Source of the DNA: Gordius sp. MW1
Taxonomy: Eukaryota > Nematomorpha > Gordioida > Gordea > Gordiidae
Reading direction: 5' to 3'
NCBI GenBank assembly: GCA_964036665.1
Contig: OZ038532.1
Span: 22,161,037-22,225,036, forward strand
Length of the DNA stretch: 64,000 nt
Numbering within the stretch: position 1 is the first letter of the stretch; the number at the start of each line of letters is the position of its first letter. Below the pieces are notes generated by a model. The model searched no databases. It was not told the DNA's origin and worked only from the letters and a program-made list of their open reading frames with translations. The translations under genes were made by a program, and so were the position numbers. Shown piece by piece: positions 32,869-44,150 of this stretch.

Positions 32869-33860
32869 AATCTGTCCCAAATAATATATATCATTTAATT
32901 ATGGTGCATTACTGATTTTCAAACCATGGAAGAAATTGTTTATTCAATTATTTTGATCCAACATTGTGAAATATAATTTAAATTATTATAATATTAATTA
33001 TTTGCGAATATTGTTATAGAAAAATTATATTTTGTTTACAGAGGTTATAATAAATAGTTATAAATATGTTTTGAAATAACAGATAGATTTTAGTCTACTT
33101 CAAGTTGACTAAAACAATTTTTAGATCCAGCACAGGGGGTTAGCCAGGTCCTTTGATTTTTTGTTAATATTTGAAAAATAATTATTTTTTCCCTTTAATA
33201 AACTATCTATAATTCGATTTAATATTTATATTTTTAAATAATACAGTTTGGCGTTTTTATTAAAAAGCCTTTAATTTTGTCATATTTTATGATATTTAGT
33301 AAATTTTAAGCAAGATGGTTAAAATTTTCAGTATAAATAGATTTCGCAAAAATCCTCTTTAATTTTAATTTTTCTAAACAATAAAGGCTGATAAATTTTA
33401 TTAAAAAGGGCTACGTTTGACATATAGACCTACAACAAGCCTTTTTGGCTTAGTTAGCTTTCACCCCCTTTGAAAAGATAAAATCTTTTACATATTACTA
33501 CTTTTAATATGTAAAGAAAATTTTATCAAAAATATATGAACAAATAATGATTTGATTTCAAAATGTTTCATATATTATTCTTTCTTCCAACAAGCGACCT
33601 GCCGTAAAGAAAATTTTTACTAGACGATATTTATAAAACCATGTTAAATATAAAATCTCGTGTAGGGTTTTTTATTTTTTAATTTGCTTTTTATCCTCAA
33701 TAGAAAAAATCAAAACTTTGCAGATACACCAATTTATGACGAGGAAAAAGCAATATTGTTAAAATGAATCAAGTTAGGATTTGGCTGAGGAACGGTCATC
33801 ATTTATTTTAGGCACAAATTATTTTTTGCAGGGAAAATGTATATTTGAAACTACGATACC
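32869..33860. other. FBXO9 downstream region, no gene seen
   Basis: AT-rich sequence after the FBXO9 stop. One GC-containing fragment (CCAGCACAGGGGGTTAGCCAGG, about 33124) resembles the GGGCG-ended repeat. No open frame with recognisable content was found. Confidence 0.5.
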
Positions 33861-33869
33861 ATAAATGTC

Positions 33870-34260
33870 AAAACCTGCAGGCGCAAAAATAAAAATGGAT
33901 TCGAGGTCCGATAAATTATAAGTAAGCAACGGTCACTATTAATTAGAGAATTTTTTAGTCAGTTTCGCAATTATCCGTTATAAATCAACAATCTAGATAA
34001 GCTGCAAAAAGAAATTCACAAAACAGCAAATATAAATAGCTATTAACCAGAATTTTGGCCTCTGGCCGGGACCTAGAAAGTAGAAGTAAGCAACGGTCAT
34101 CATTAATTTGCAGGGAATTATAAAGTCAGTCTGGCAATTATCCCTTATATAGCAACAACCTAGACAAACTGCAAAAAGATATTCATAAACGAAAATAAGC
34201 AGCAAAACTTAATAGCAACTGACCAGAATTTTGGCCTTGGGCCGGGTAGATAAACTAAAA
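33870..34260. repeat. Tandem repeat, unit about 170 bp, two-plus copies
   Basis: Units share GTAAGCAACGGTCA, TTAATTTGCAGGGAATT, CAATTATCC and CAGAATTTTGGCC. Successive CAGAATTTTGGCC words are at about 34050 and 34223. A related fragment lies at 21520-21780. No coding potential. Confidence 0.55.
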
Positions 34261-34648
34261 GTAAGTAACTATCAAGATTAATATATAAAGGTAAACAATC
34301 TAGCCCAGAAACAAAAATGGAATTTTGGCAGGGGCGAGGTCAAAAGCCAACCAGCGGTCATTAGCTCGTGTATATTAGAAAGCAGAATAAAAGTTTTTTC
34401 ATAATCCACACCTATTAAAAAGTTGTCTAAGTTTCCACAGCAATTATTGAAAAATACAAGTTGGACAGGACGGGACGGATAACTAAAAGCGAGCCCATAA
34501 ATTGCTTAGCAATTAATAAATACACATCTATCAGGTCTATAAATGTGAAAGTGATTTGCGCATAAAGTTTTAGATAGTAAGTGCGCTTATGATGTTTTCA
34601 TGATATTTATCCTTTCAATTTAAAAAGCATAAAAATAGAATTAATTGG

Positions 34649-36178
34649 TTCAAACTATCATCGATAAACTCTCCTCCCTAGGAGCCTTCTCATGCAATTT
34701 ATGGTACCTTGATGACGGATTCCTGGTCGGCCCAGCCGAAGCAGTCCGGCAAATCCCACAGATCATCAATGGCTTCGCAGACAATATATCACTCAGCCTA
34801 AACACATCGAAATGTGAGATCTTCACCAAAGATCTCACAATTGACAAACTCTCCCTCCCATTCCCAGTCATATCAAGAGATGACTTTCATTACTTAGGCG
34901 CTCCCATTGGAGGCGTTAAAACAACTGAAACATTCTTAGAGCATTTCTCCGGTTTCACCGACTCCATATCCCACACCCTGGAGCGTCTAACTCCCCACCA
35001 TGCCTTTTTCCTCTTAAAAAACTTCCTCCTAATACCCAAAATTAACTATGCATTACGCGCCTCGCCCGTCTTCCTAGCCGTTAACCTACTCCACGCGATG
35101 GAAAAAAAAATCCAATTGCTAGTCGAAAGGTGCCTAAACCTTAAATTTAGCCCTCTCCAATGGCTCCAAGCCACCCTTCCCTCCAAGAGTGGTGGTATAG
35201 GCATCCGACCCCCCCATCTACTCTCACTAGCAGGGTTCATTTCATCCCGTTTATCAACGGATGAGTTAATCAAGCAAATCACTCAAACCCAAGACCCGCA
35301 CCTCGACAGCGCCCTTCAGGCGTGGGATGACCTCAAACTGGATTCCGCTACTTACCCGAATGGAACCACCCAAAAGGATTGGGACTTACCACTGATAGCA
35401 CGTTCCGTAGCTTACCTCACTTCGAACAACCTATCTTTGGGAAATCTCCACTTCAATTGGGCATCCTCCGGGGGTTACGAATGGCTCGAGGCCCTACCAA
35501 GCCAAAACCTAGGGTTACACCTGTCGGGCGAGGAACTCCGAATAGCTGTAGGCCTACGCCTCGGCTGTGAAATTGTGTCCCCATTCAACTGCGACCTCTG
35601 CCGCCAACCCGTTCTTGCAAACGGCCATCATCCTCTACACTGCCAATACAGCAAGGGGCGGCATCCCCGTCATGCCACAATAAATAAAATAATCGGACAA
35701 TCTTTGAAGAAAGCCGGCTTTCCCAATACAATAGAACCCACTGGCCTAAGCTCCACTGACGGGAAAAGACCCGATGGAGTAACAATCATCCCGTGGGCTC
35801 GTGGCCTAAACGCCTGCTGGGACTTCACTGCAGTGGACGTATTCGCCAAATCTAACGCCTCTCCCGACCTCATCTCTTCTACTGAGAGAAAGAAGGAGGA
35901 TAAATACAAATACCTAAACAATATTATTTTCATACCAGTAGTAGCTACGACCCTCGGTAACTTAGGTCCCGAGGGCAGCCAATTCCTAAAACAAATTTCA
36001 AAATATATAACCTCCATTACTCACGATCCCAAAGAATACTTTTTTATCAGGCAAAAGATCACAATGGAAATCGTTAAATCCAACACGATTTCCATACACG
36101 GATCAATGCCATCCGTTTAGTTATAGCGCGTTTTTATATTTTTTATTCGTGTATATCATAATTATAATTATTTGTTTC
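34649..36178 (+). pseudogene. 5'-truncated RLE-type non-LTR retrotransposon
   Basis: This copy matches 55588-57117 of the full element almost base for base and shares its 3' end (TAATTATTTGTTTC). It begins abruptly just before the YLDD box and retains the rest of the reverse transcriptase and the C-terminal restriction-like endonuclease (CDLC...[17 protein letters not shown]). The open frame runs 491 codons but lacks the zinc finger and RT motifs A-B. Truncation at the 5' side is expected from incomplete target-primed reverse transcription. Near-identity to the other copy indicates recent activity. Confidence 0.9.
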
Positions 36179-36854
36179 ATTGGTAAAATGAAAAGAAACA
36201 TTTGCAATATTTTATACATTGCCCATCATCAATAAGAGTCATAAATTATAAACATGGTGAACATTTTTAATGTTTCACATTTATTAAAAAATTGTGTCTT
36301 TCAATGATCTTGTCCTCGGTAAAGTTGCCACCTTTCCAAATACTTCCACAACTTTAGAAGTTAATACGTTTTAAATAAAAATAATTTACAACATACGTCA
36401 TCATTGAAAAATAATTAAATATTTTGTGAATATTTTAAAAAATCAAATTTTTTTAAAATCTTTTTATTATTTAGCATTGATTATACAATTATATTATATA
36501 TAAACTTACCAAGTTTGGTAGGTATTGGGCATATAATTAACAGAATTAATATCGTAAATGAGGTTTAATACCGATGTGTTTGTTAAATTTCATTAAAAAT
36601 CAAAAGAATTTCTTAAAAAATCCAATAATGGAGCCCTAAGCTATTAAACTATATTTCAATTTAAAATAATGGAAGAATGTTTTATAAAAATTCCAATAAT
36701 TGAGCCGTAGGCTATTAAACTATATTCCAAGTAGCAAATAACAAATCGTAAAAACACTTTTTTAAACATTCTATTCCCGAGGGCTATACAACCACTAGTT
36801 TTAAGAGTGCATCTGAATACGCTGTTGAAAAGAGTAGAGGAACCTCATAGTCCG

Positions 36855-37800
36855 TAGAGACCTGCAACTGGCTTGTTTAAGTCAGTCAGCCCGCCGGTTA
36901 TAAAAATTTACAAGCCCGGACCCGGCCGGTGCCCGTCAAAATATTAGATTATAGACTCGGGCCCGGCCCGCTAATTTTATACAAAGCCCGGCCCCGGCCC
37001 GTATAAATTTTTTGATAAGGTAAACAATTAAAAAATGTTAATATTAATATTGTATTAATAAATTATTAATAAATTCCGGTCAGACGAGTTACTCTATCTT
37101 TTAAGAGGCGACCTTAAAGGAAAAAAATTCTTTCCAAGTCCCACTTTAGTCGAGATACATAAAACCATATATGCCAAATAAACTTTTAATTAAACCCCAT
37201 ATTTAAGATTAAAATGTTTTTAATAAAGTGTTTTGGCCCCTTTGCTTTTCCCTCATTTTAAATCTTTTAGGTTATTGATACAAAATGAAAAAGCTGTGAT
37301 ATTTTTACAAAGGAACTTGAAGAAAAGATAACTTTCAAAATTTGTTTTTAAATTTTTTAATGAGTAATCATTTCACTCACTATTGCTGGACAATATAAAT
37401 GGGGAGTCAAAGATGGACAGCTGCCCCCCTCAAAATCCAAAATTCCGCCATCTAAAAAAACATTTTTTACCCTACTTAAATGGCCCCCTTTAATTAGCTA
37501 CGCTCATGGGATTACGTGTATAAATAATCTCTGACTGAGATATTGATGAATGAATGAACTTAGATGGAAATAAAATGTAACTTTCTTTGTTAATTTAATG
37601 AACATAGATTCGTTATAAATTAAAACTTCATAAAAAAACTTTGTCTATACTATGTCATTGATTTTATAGCGGGCTTTTAATAGGCAAGTATATTAGGCCC
37701 GGTCCGAGCCCGCTAAGTTATATTAGGGCCCGTCCAGGCCCGGCCCCTTGTTTTATTTTAAAGCAGAAGCCCGTCCTAAAGAGCCTTCTATTTTAGACCT
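36855..37800. repeat. Repeat with GC-rich GCCCGGCCCG clusters, possible hAT-type MITE
   Basis: TAGAGACCTGCAACTGG at 36855 opens a segment with GCCCGGACCCGGCCGG-like words near 36910-37010 and again near 37700-37745. The matching inverted end TGCAGGTCTCTA is seen at 61717-61728 in another copy but not at the right side here. AT-rich DNA fills the middle, including a GGGCG-type repeat at 37396-37511. Confidence 0.45.
37396..37511. repeat. GGGCG-ended interspersed repeat, diverged copy
   Basis: GGACAGCTGCCCCCCTC and AGCTACGCTCATGGG mark the two ends, parallel to 1493-1644 and 30961-31092. Confidence 0.5.
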
Positions 37801-37914
37801 TTTAAATTGCAAATTATGAGAACATTAATCCGTACGTAAGCTTGAACAAAATGAATAGCCATTATTTTGTAGTTTTTTACCTTAGCCTACACCCAAGCCT
37901 ATCGCCCTCGTTAT

Positions 37915-39040
37915 AATCCAATTTGTTTGCCATTTCGGTTTATGCGGCATTTTTCGCTATTGCAACAGCCTTTTTGCGGCTCTCTTTGCCTCCCTATATT
38001 CTTGATAAACCTCCGACTTTTTTGATTTTTTATTCTGTCGATGAAATCCCTAACCAATTGATCCCACCACCATAGTTCCCTATTCATAGGTATGCCTCCT
38101 TTGGTCTGTCCCTGAACACGAATCGCTGCTTCCTTTATGTCCTTAGTTAGCGTCTCGCAATTGTTGTATACGTCCCTTTGCAACTTCCTTGCATCCAAGA
38201 GTGAGGAGGCTTTTTGATAGTATTCTTTGTTCGTCGACGTATCCTTTAGCCTTTCGTATCGAATTCTGAGTTTCATAGACCTTTCTTCTTCGGGAAATAC
38301 TCTTCTGTCAAGATCCATAACAAGGTGACGATGTTGCCTGGCGAATTCTTATTCCGGTATTACTTTGCAATCCTTGATACTCCATAAGTCCTTTCGTCAA
38401 ATGAGCAAATAGTCAATTTGACTAAAATGCTTCCCACTTCTATAGGTCACAATATGATGTTCGCGTTTTTAAAAATAGGTGTTAACGATCGCCATGTCTT
38501 AGGCTTGGGATACTTGGAGAAGTTTTTCACATTCTTTTTTCTTCAGACCATGCCCATAGCCTCCATGATTGCGTTCATACCCAGAGGCGATCTTTCCCTA
38601 TGTGAGCGTTGAAATCTGCCACATTAATTAGCCTTTCTTCATGTCTTATTCCTCGTATTTCCTTTTCCAATGAATCGAAGAATTTGTCTTTCTCTAAATC
38701 CAAACACCCAATTTAGGGAGCATAGGCGCACATAACGGTTAGGAGGCTACTTTGATCTGCAATCTTCACCCACATTGGCCTGTCGGAACAACGCTTGACT
38801 TCCACCACCTTTTCCTTGGACGATTCTCTTAGAACGATACCGACCCCGTTTCTACGATTTGGTGATCCACTGTAGAATAGTTTGTAGCCTTCTCCTAACT
38901 CTCGATTGGTTCCGTTCCACCTCGTCTCTTGTAGGCAGGCGATATTTACCTTTTTTCTTTTTAGCATTTGTGCGACCTCAATGCTCTTACCCATCAACGT
39001 AACAACATTACAACACGTTATTCGCATTCTTTCAACAACT
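37915..39040 (-). pseudogene. RTE-type retrotransposon, endonuclease and linker
   Basis: On the minus strand the 5' end (about 39027) reads ITCCNVVTLMGKSIEVAQML, CLQETRWNGTNRELGEGYKL and GVGIVLRESS. These are the apurinic-like endonuclease motifs of RTE elements (the family often annotated as craniofacial development protein 2-like). Downstream comes a linker with NREYWWW-like MNRELWWWDQLVRDFIDR and KEYYQKASSLLDARKLQRDV. There are frame breaks around 38320-38700 and no reverse transcriptase follows, so it is a fragment. Confidence 0.82.
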
Positions 39041-39680
39041 AATTTCCTTAATCGCCTTCGTTGTAAATTGGGCAGTCACCCTAATGTATTTTTAACATTG
39101 CACGGGCGGGGTATGCATGCACGTCGTTTGTGGAGGACGCCCTAGCTTTCTGTTGTAAAATTTTGTTTGAAACTATCATCATTTGTGAGTTGGTTTTTAT
39201 AGCCGGTTTCCGACCTGATGCCAACCCTCCACTTTTTGCACACGGACTTGGGACCGTCGTAGGTAGTGTTATTTAGTAGAAGTTCATGTTGAATTAAAAT
39301 TACGTTTGTATTCTTATTGTATATATTATTAAATCAAAATTTTTAATTTAAGCTTAGAATTGTAACCTTTTAAAAAAGGCTAATTTTCGTCCTTTAAGTC
39401 AAAACATTCATTTTTTTATTTAACTATACCAAATCCGAATTCATTTTAAATGACTTTTTAACAATTTTACTATTTATAATTATACATTTTTTTATTCATA
39501 AAACCATTCTATTTATGCAGTGTTAAAAAGCGATAAACATTGTGTTTAGGATAAACGTTTATTAGCACAAAACACTTAGCACAACCTAGAAAATTATCAT
39601 AAGCAAAAACACATCCTGACTAGGCTTAGCATCCCTTTAATGATACCCTTTTATAACTTATTAGCAATGTAAGACGGTGA
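39041..39680. other. AT-rich spacer between two RTE fragments
   Basis: No coding sequence recognised. The words CACGGGCGGGGTATGCATGC (about 39101) and GGACGCCCTAGC continue GC-rich, probably RTE-derived DNA for about 200 bp before AT-rich sequence. Confidence 0.45.
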
Positions 39681-39689
39681 AAACAAATT

Positions 39690-40030
39690 GGGTTGAAATT
39701 ATGGATGGCAGGATATTAACTTTTTTACTTTGTCATGTATTTGGTCCCACAGTCGTGGGGTTTGTTATAAGATTTTTCCATTCGGTAAGAGCTATGTTTG
39801 GATTTATCTTCTTGCTTTCTATTATAATGTCCACTTGCCTTGTGCACGTAACACGAGGTCGTTCTCATACTCACTTCTCTGGCACCTCCTGTCTAATGAT
39901 TTTCGATTTACATCATTCGTCTCCCTTAATACATGACCATACCACCTAAGCCAATTTTCGTTTCAAGTTCGTCATAGCCATTTTGCCCTAAGACAATCAT
40001 TCTTCATATAGTCGAGCTTAGTGTCCGCCA
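39690..40030 (-). pseudogene. RTE 3'-end fragment
   Basis: Its sequence parallels 46060-46380: both contain TATTTGGTCCCACAGTCGT, CACGTAACACGAGGTCGT or its variant, and a block corresponding to the C-terminal [15 protein letters not shown] region. Frames are broken. It is separate from the endonuclease fragment next to it, because the order on the minus strand is wrong for a single copy. Confidence 0.65.
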
Positions 40031-40506
40031 AAAGACAAGCAGGTTTTAATATAAATTTATTAAAATAAACAAATTTTTTTGCTATCTTATGATAATCGCG
40101 AATCTTTTTTATATGACGGAAAATTCCAGAAATACCTTGTAGTGGTGGTTTAGCTTGTGTACTCTCTTGATTCAAGAAGCTATACCTTTGGTAGCTAAAT
40201 AAAATTTTGTGTTTGTTACTGGTGGGGTTACCCTATTGGCAAGGTTCTTCAAATTTCTGGACTTTTAAGGTAGGAGTCGGTCTAAAAAAAGTTAAATTCA
40301 CCAAGATGCCAGCATCATAAAGAATAGTAGATAGTCAAGCGCCCAAATTTAACATAGTTTCATCAGGCATGGAAAGCAGGGATTTCAATACTTTGTCATT
40401 CCATATAAATCAGAATGTATACTACAACAAAGAATCAGCATGAAGAAATAAACGAAGACTACCGCTCTCTCAAATGGAAGCGATATAGACATTAGTTTGC
40501 CTATGA

Positions 40507-40580
40507 TCAAGTTAGGGTCATGGAATATTGGTACAATGACTAGCAAGAGCAGAGAATCGGCAGACGTTTGTATGTGAATG
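40507..40580 (+). pseudogene. Very short RTE endonuclease fragment
   Basis: The plus-strand frame IKLGSWNIGTMTSKSRESAD matches the start of the RTE endonuclease (W-N-x-G-T-M-T pattern). It is cut off by the hairpin element that follows at 40581. Confidence 0.6.
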
Positions 40581-40717
40581 ATTGATGATGTGTGGTGGGT
40601 GCAAGAGTAGTGGCTTAATACGAGCTATTACTCTAGTAGAGAGGGAGGATGACAGGCATAGTAGAAGGAATAGCACGTATTACGCCACTACTCTTGCACC
40701 CACCACACATCATCAAT
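40581..40717. repeat. Near-perfect inverted repeat, 42-nt arms and 53-nt loop
   Basis: The arm 40581-40622 (starting ATTGATGATGTGTGGTGGGT) is the reverse complement of 40676-40717 with one mismatch. It may be a fold-back MITE or a hairpin-forming insertion; I saw no other copy in the window. Confidence 0.8.
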
Positions 40718-40732
40718 ACATGCACTAAGGGT

Positions 40733-41722
40733 TAGAGCCCTGCAAAGTCACTTTTTTCAACCCGAACCCGACCCGAAAGCATTTAAATTTTTTCAACCCG
40801 AACCCGACCCGACCCGAATGCGTATTAAATTTTTCAACCAAAACCCGACCCTACCCGAAAGTAAAAAAAAGTTAATATTTTAAAATTGATTTTAATGGAT
40901 TTAAATGACAACAAAATATTATTTCCCAAAAATGGACAAAACGTTATATGTCTATCATTTTCGGGTCACATGCTAAAAACCATAGGTTATATATATAAAA
41001 TCAATTTAGTCTTTAATTAAAATTGCCTATAAATGGCCCATAGAGCATACTTTTAAGTTAATTGCGACACTCTTAAATGTAGTTATTATTATTTTCTTTA
41101 AAATATAAACGAACCCGCAATTTTTTCACATATAAAATGCTTATATTCTAATTAAAATGAGTTTATCTGTATTATCAGGCAATTTTGATTTTAAGGCCAA
41201 TAACGGTTGTGGAAACATTGTGCGAAAATGAAAGGAGAAAATTTGATTATTATTTCAAAAACTCTTATTTTTTAAATCATGTTTGTAAAATATGAAAAAT
41301 TAATTTTATTCTAGTGTATAAGTTAGGCGGTAAAACAAGGTGAGACAATAATATTTAAAAAAGAAAAATGGGAATTAAGAAAATCATAAGTTTTGTGATA
41401 TCAATTATATGTTCTTTATAATTTAGCATCCATCAAGATATTTTACTTTTCCGAGTAGAAAAATGCGCAATTCCAAAATTTAGATATAACTTAAAAGAAA
41501 TTAATTTAAATGAATGTATGAGATACATTAATTCTACATTTCGATATTAAATATAAAATATTATATAAAATAGCATTAATTTAAAAGATATGTCTATTCA
41601 ATATAAAATTTAACGTTCAACCCGACCCGGACCCGACCCAAGTTTAAATTTTTTTCAACCCGAACTCGACCTGACTTTGGATCGGGTCGGGTCGGGTTTC
41701 AGGTCACCCGTGCAGGGCTCTA
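40733..41722. mobile_element. hAT-like MITE, 990 bp, with CCCGAACCCGACCCG-rich ends
   Basis: Terminal inverted repeats are TAGAGCCCTGCA and TGCAGGGCTCTA. Flanks CTAAGGGT (40725-40732) and TAAAGGGT (41723-41730) match at 6 of 8 positions, consistent with a hAT 8-bp target duplication. Subterminal blocks are rich in ACCCGACCCG on one side and GGTCGGGTCGGG on the other. The interior is AT-rich with no transposase. Confidence 0.78.
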
Positions 41723-41730
41723 TAAAGGGT

Positions 41731-44150
41731 ATAAGTGTTATATTAGCATATAAGCCAATTAGATAGAGAAGGAGGGGGGCTTAAAGGATGCCGCGATTTC
41801 GCATAGGGACTAATTGAATATTCGATATATTGGAAAAAGTAAAAACAATAGGGGAAAAAAAAAATCATTTTTCAATGTTTTACACTAAGATGGTTCTACC
41901 ACTTAGTGGTTTAAATTTATCTTTTTTAGCTATTCAATATCGCTCTATTGAGCGTCGAAAAGGGGCAAAAACGGTCATTTTCGCAACTTTGAATCGAAAT
42001 ATCTAAAAAACATGACGTATAGGAAAAAAACGAAAAACATGTTTGTGTTCACCACAAAATACTCTATCAGAATATGTTGACCGTTTCCAGGTTGATTTTT
42101 TAATTGACCAGTGATATTAACTTTATTATTCATTTAATAAATTAAGCATAAAAATAACATAATTTTATTAATATTTGGCAGAAATATATAATGTTGTATA
42201 AGCTTAGCCACTTCAAGCTGTATTTAAAAAAATAAGTTGATTAAAAATTTACTAAATATTAAATTTATTATCATTTAATATATTAAGCATAAAAATAACA
42301 TAATATTATTGATGATTGACGTTTTCAATAAGAACTACTTCAACAATTTTAAGGAAAATAATAAATGACACTTGATTGACATGTTTGATTGACGGTACGT
42401 TAAAATTAACGATCGCTGGATCCGTTATTAAACCTGTCTTGGGTAAGGCCTGATGGAGCCTCAAATTCTCTTTTTTATACTCAATATACTCATAATTAAT
42501 TTATTTAAAGCTCAATACCTATATAAATTTTATTACATATTTATGTAACAAATAAATATTTAATCTAACTCTATCTCGACCCATAAAGCTATCCGATTTC
42601 TGCTTATTGCATATGGCGATGTTTTTCATCACCTCTTAATTTTGCATTTAAAGTAAAACTTATCTAAGTAGCGATCGGAAAATGATGTCGTGCCGTGCTC
42701 GGGCCAAAACTTACAAAAGGATGTTAGCTAAGGTTTGGCTAAGGATGGGTTTGGGCTGAAGAAATGCATATTTTTTAAAATTATTCAATAATTATTCTAT
42801 TTTAGGATTGTTTAAAAACGAAAAAGCGATTTATAATATAATAGGTCGCTTCAATATTTCTAGAATTAAGGTTGTACCAAGGTGTTTTAAATTCTTTAAA
42901 CATGAAATTCTTATTTTTAGTTTGCATAGCCTTTATCGCATCTTATCACTATTATCAAATATCATCATTCGGTAGAGCTTATCAATTCGACGCAAATATG
43001 TATTATAAAAAATAAAATAATAACCCTAAAATAAGCAGTGTTTTATCATTTAAAATTGGAATTTCATATTAAATTCAAAATATTTTGAGTCAAAAACAAA
43101 CAAGATTATTATTACGAATCAGCCTTGGGTCGGCAGTCAAAATTGCTCTTTTATATTGAGACTTCAAACTTCAAGTTACATTAGTAATTTCTGTCAAATT
43201 AAATTTCAATTTTTAAAACTAATATTATAATGCATGCTTTATAGTTTAATCTACTAAAACTCTCTAACTCACTTAATTTGTTAATATTTATTTTATTTTA
43301 AAACCTGTATAACTTATAAAATTTAACAAAAAAAATCAGAGTTTTATCAATAAACTGGAGAAAGGAAAGGACCTTGACCTAATAAGCTCGTAGAATTTGA
43401 GTCACTTCAAATTCTCAGTCAGAATTCACAGCAGATTTTCTATTCTATGGAGGCGGATGTATCATAAAATCCTGTTAAAACTTTAAAAAATTGTAACAAA
43501 GTTTATTTTAAAATTCTTGCCAACCTTCATATTATAAGCATGGGACGACTATTGTAAAATTCCTAATTACGCTGAATTAAACCAAAAGGTAAGGGTTTTT
43601 TACGTATATATCTAGGGAGGAATAACTTAAGATTAAAAATAGCCTACCTTAATATACAGTATGGTAATTATTTCTTTTTATTGCATCATACATTGCACCT
43701 CAGGGTAAGACGTCAAGCAACTTTTAACAAGAACTCCAAGATAAGTTATGCGCTCAATTTGTATCAAATTTTATTTTAATGAACATAGGAAAAAAACGGA
43801 ATTTTAACAAATTTTGTGAAAAAATCCTTACTATAATTTTACCAAAGTCGCTAAAGACAAGTTTTTAAAGTTTTTGGCAATAGAAAAAAAGTGAAAAACA
43901 ACACACTTCTCATTTTTATAATTTTATGCTTAATCATCGGCATAGTTCATCACCCGAGGCTATTGAATTAAGTATTTAGGAAATATTATTGACAGTTGAT
44001 TAGATCAAACTAAATTTTATTGATTCCATTTTGCTTACATCAATAGATTCAAATATAATTTAAAGGTAATTTCATTTACAAATTTTATTAATTAATTAAA
44101 TTACAATTTAATTGTTTTATTGATTTATAGATCAATTTTAAAACTGCCCC
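41731..44150. other. AT-rich upstream region of the SLC6 gene
   Basis: About 2.4 kb with no recognisable coding sequence. AATTTATTATTCATTTAATA-like words recur at about 42115-42160 and 42255-42310, a local diverged duplication. SLC6 promoter elements must lie here or in 5' exons that I could not identify. Confidence 0.5.

Noticed and set aside
34645-36120. Independent 491-codon gene
   Set aside because: Nearly identical to the C-terminal part of the full RLE retrotransposon ORF; it is a 5'-truncated copy.
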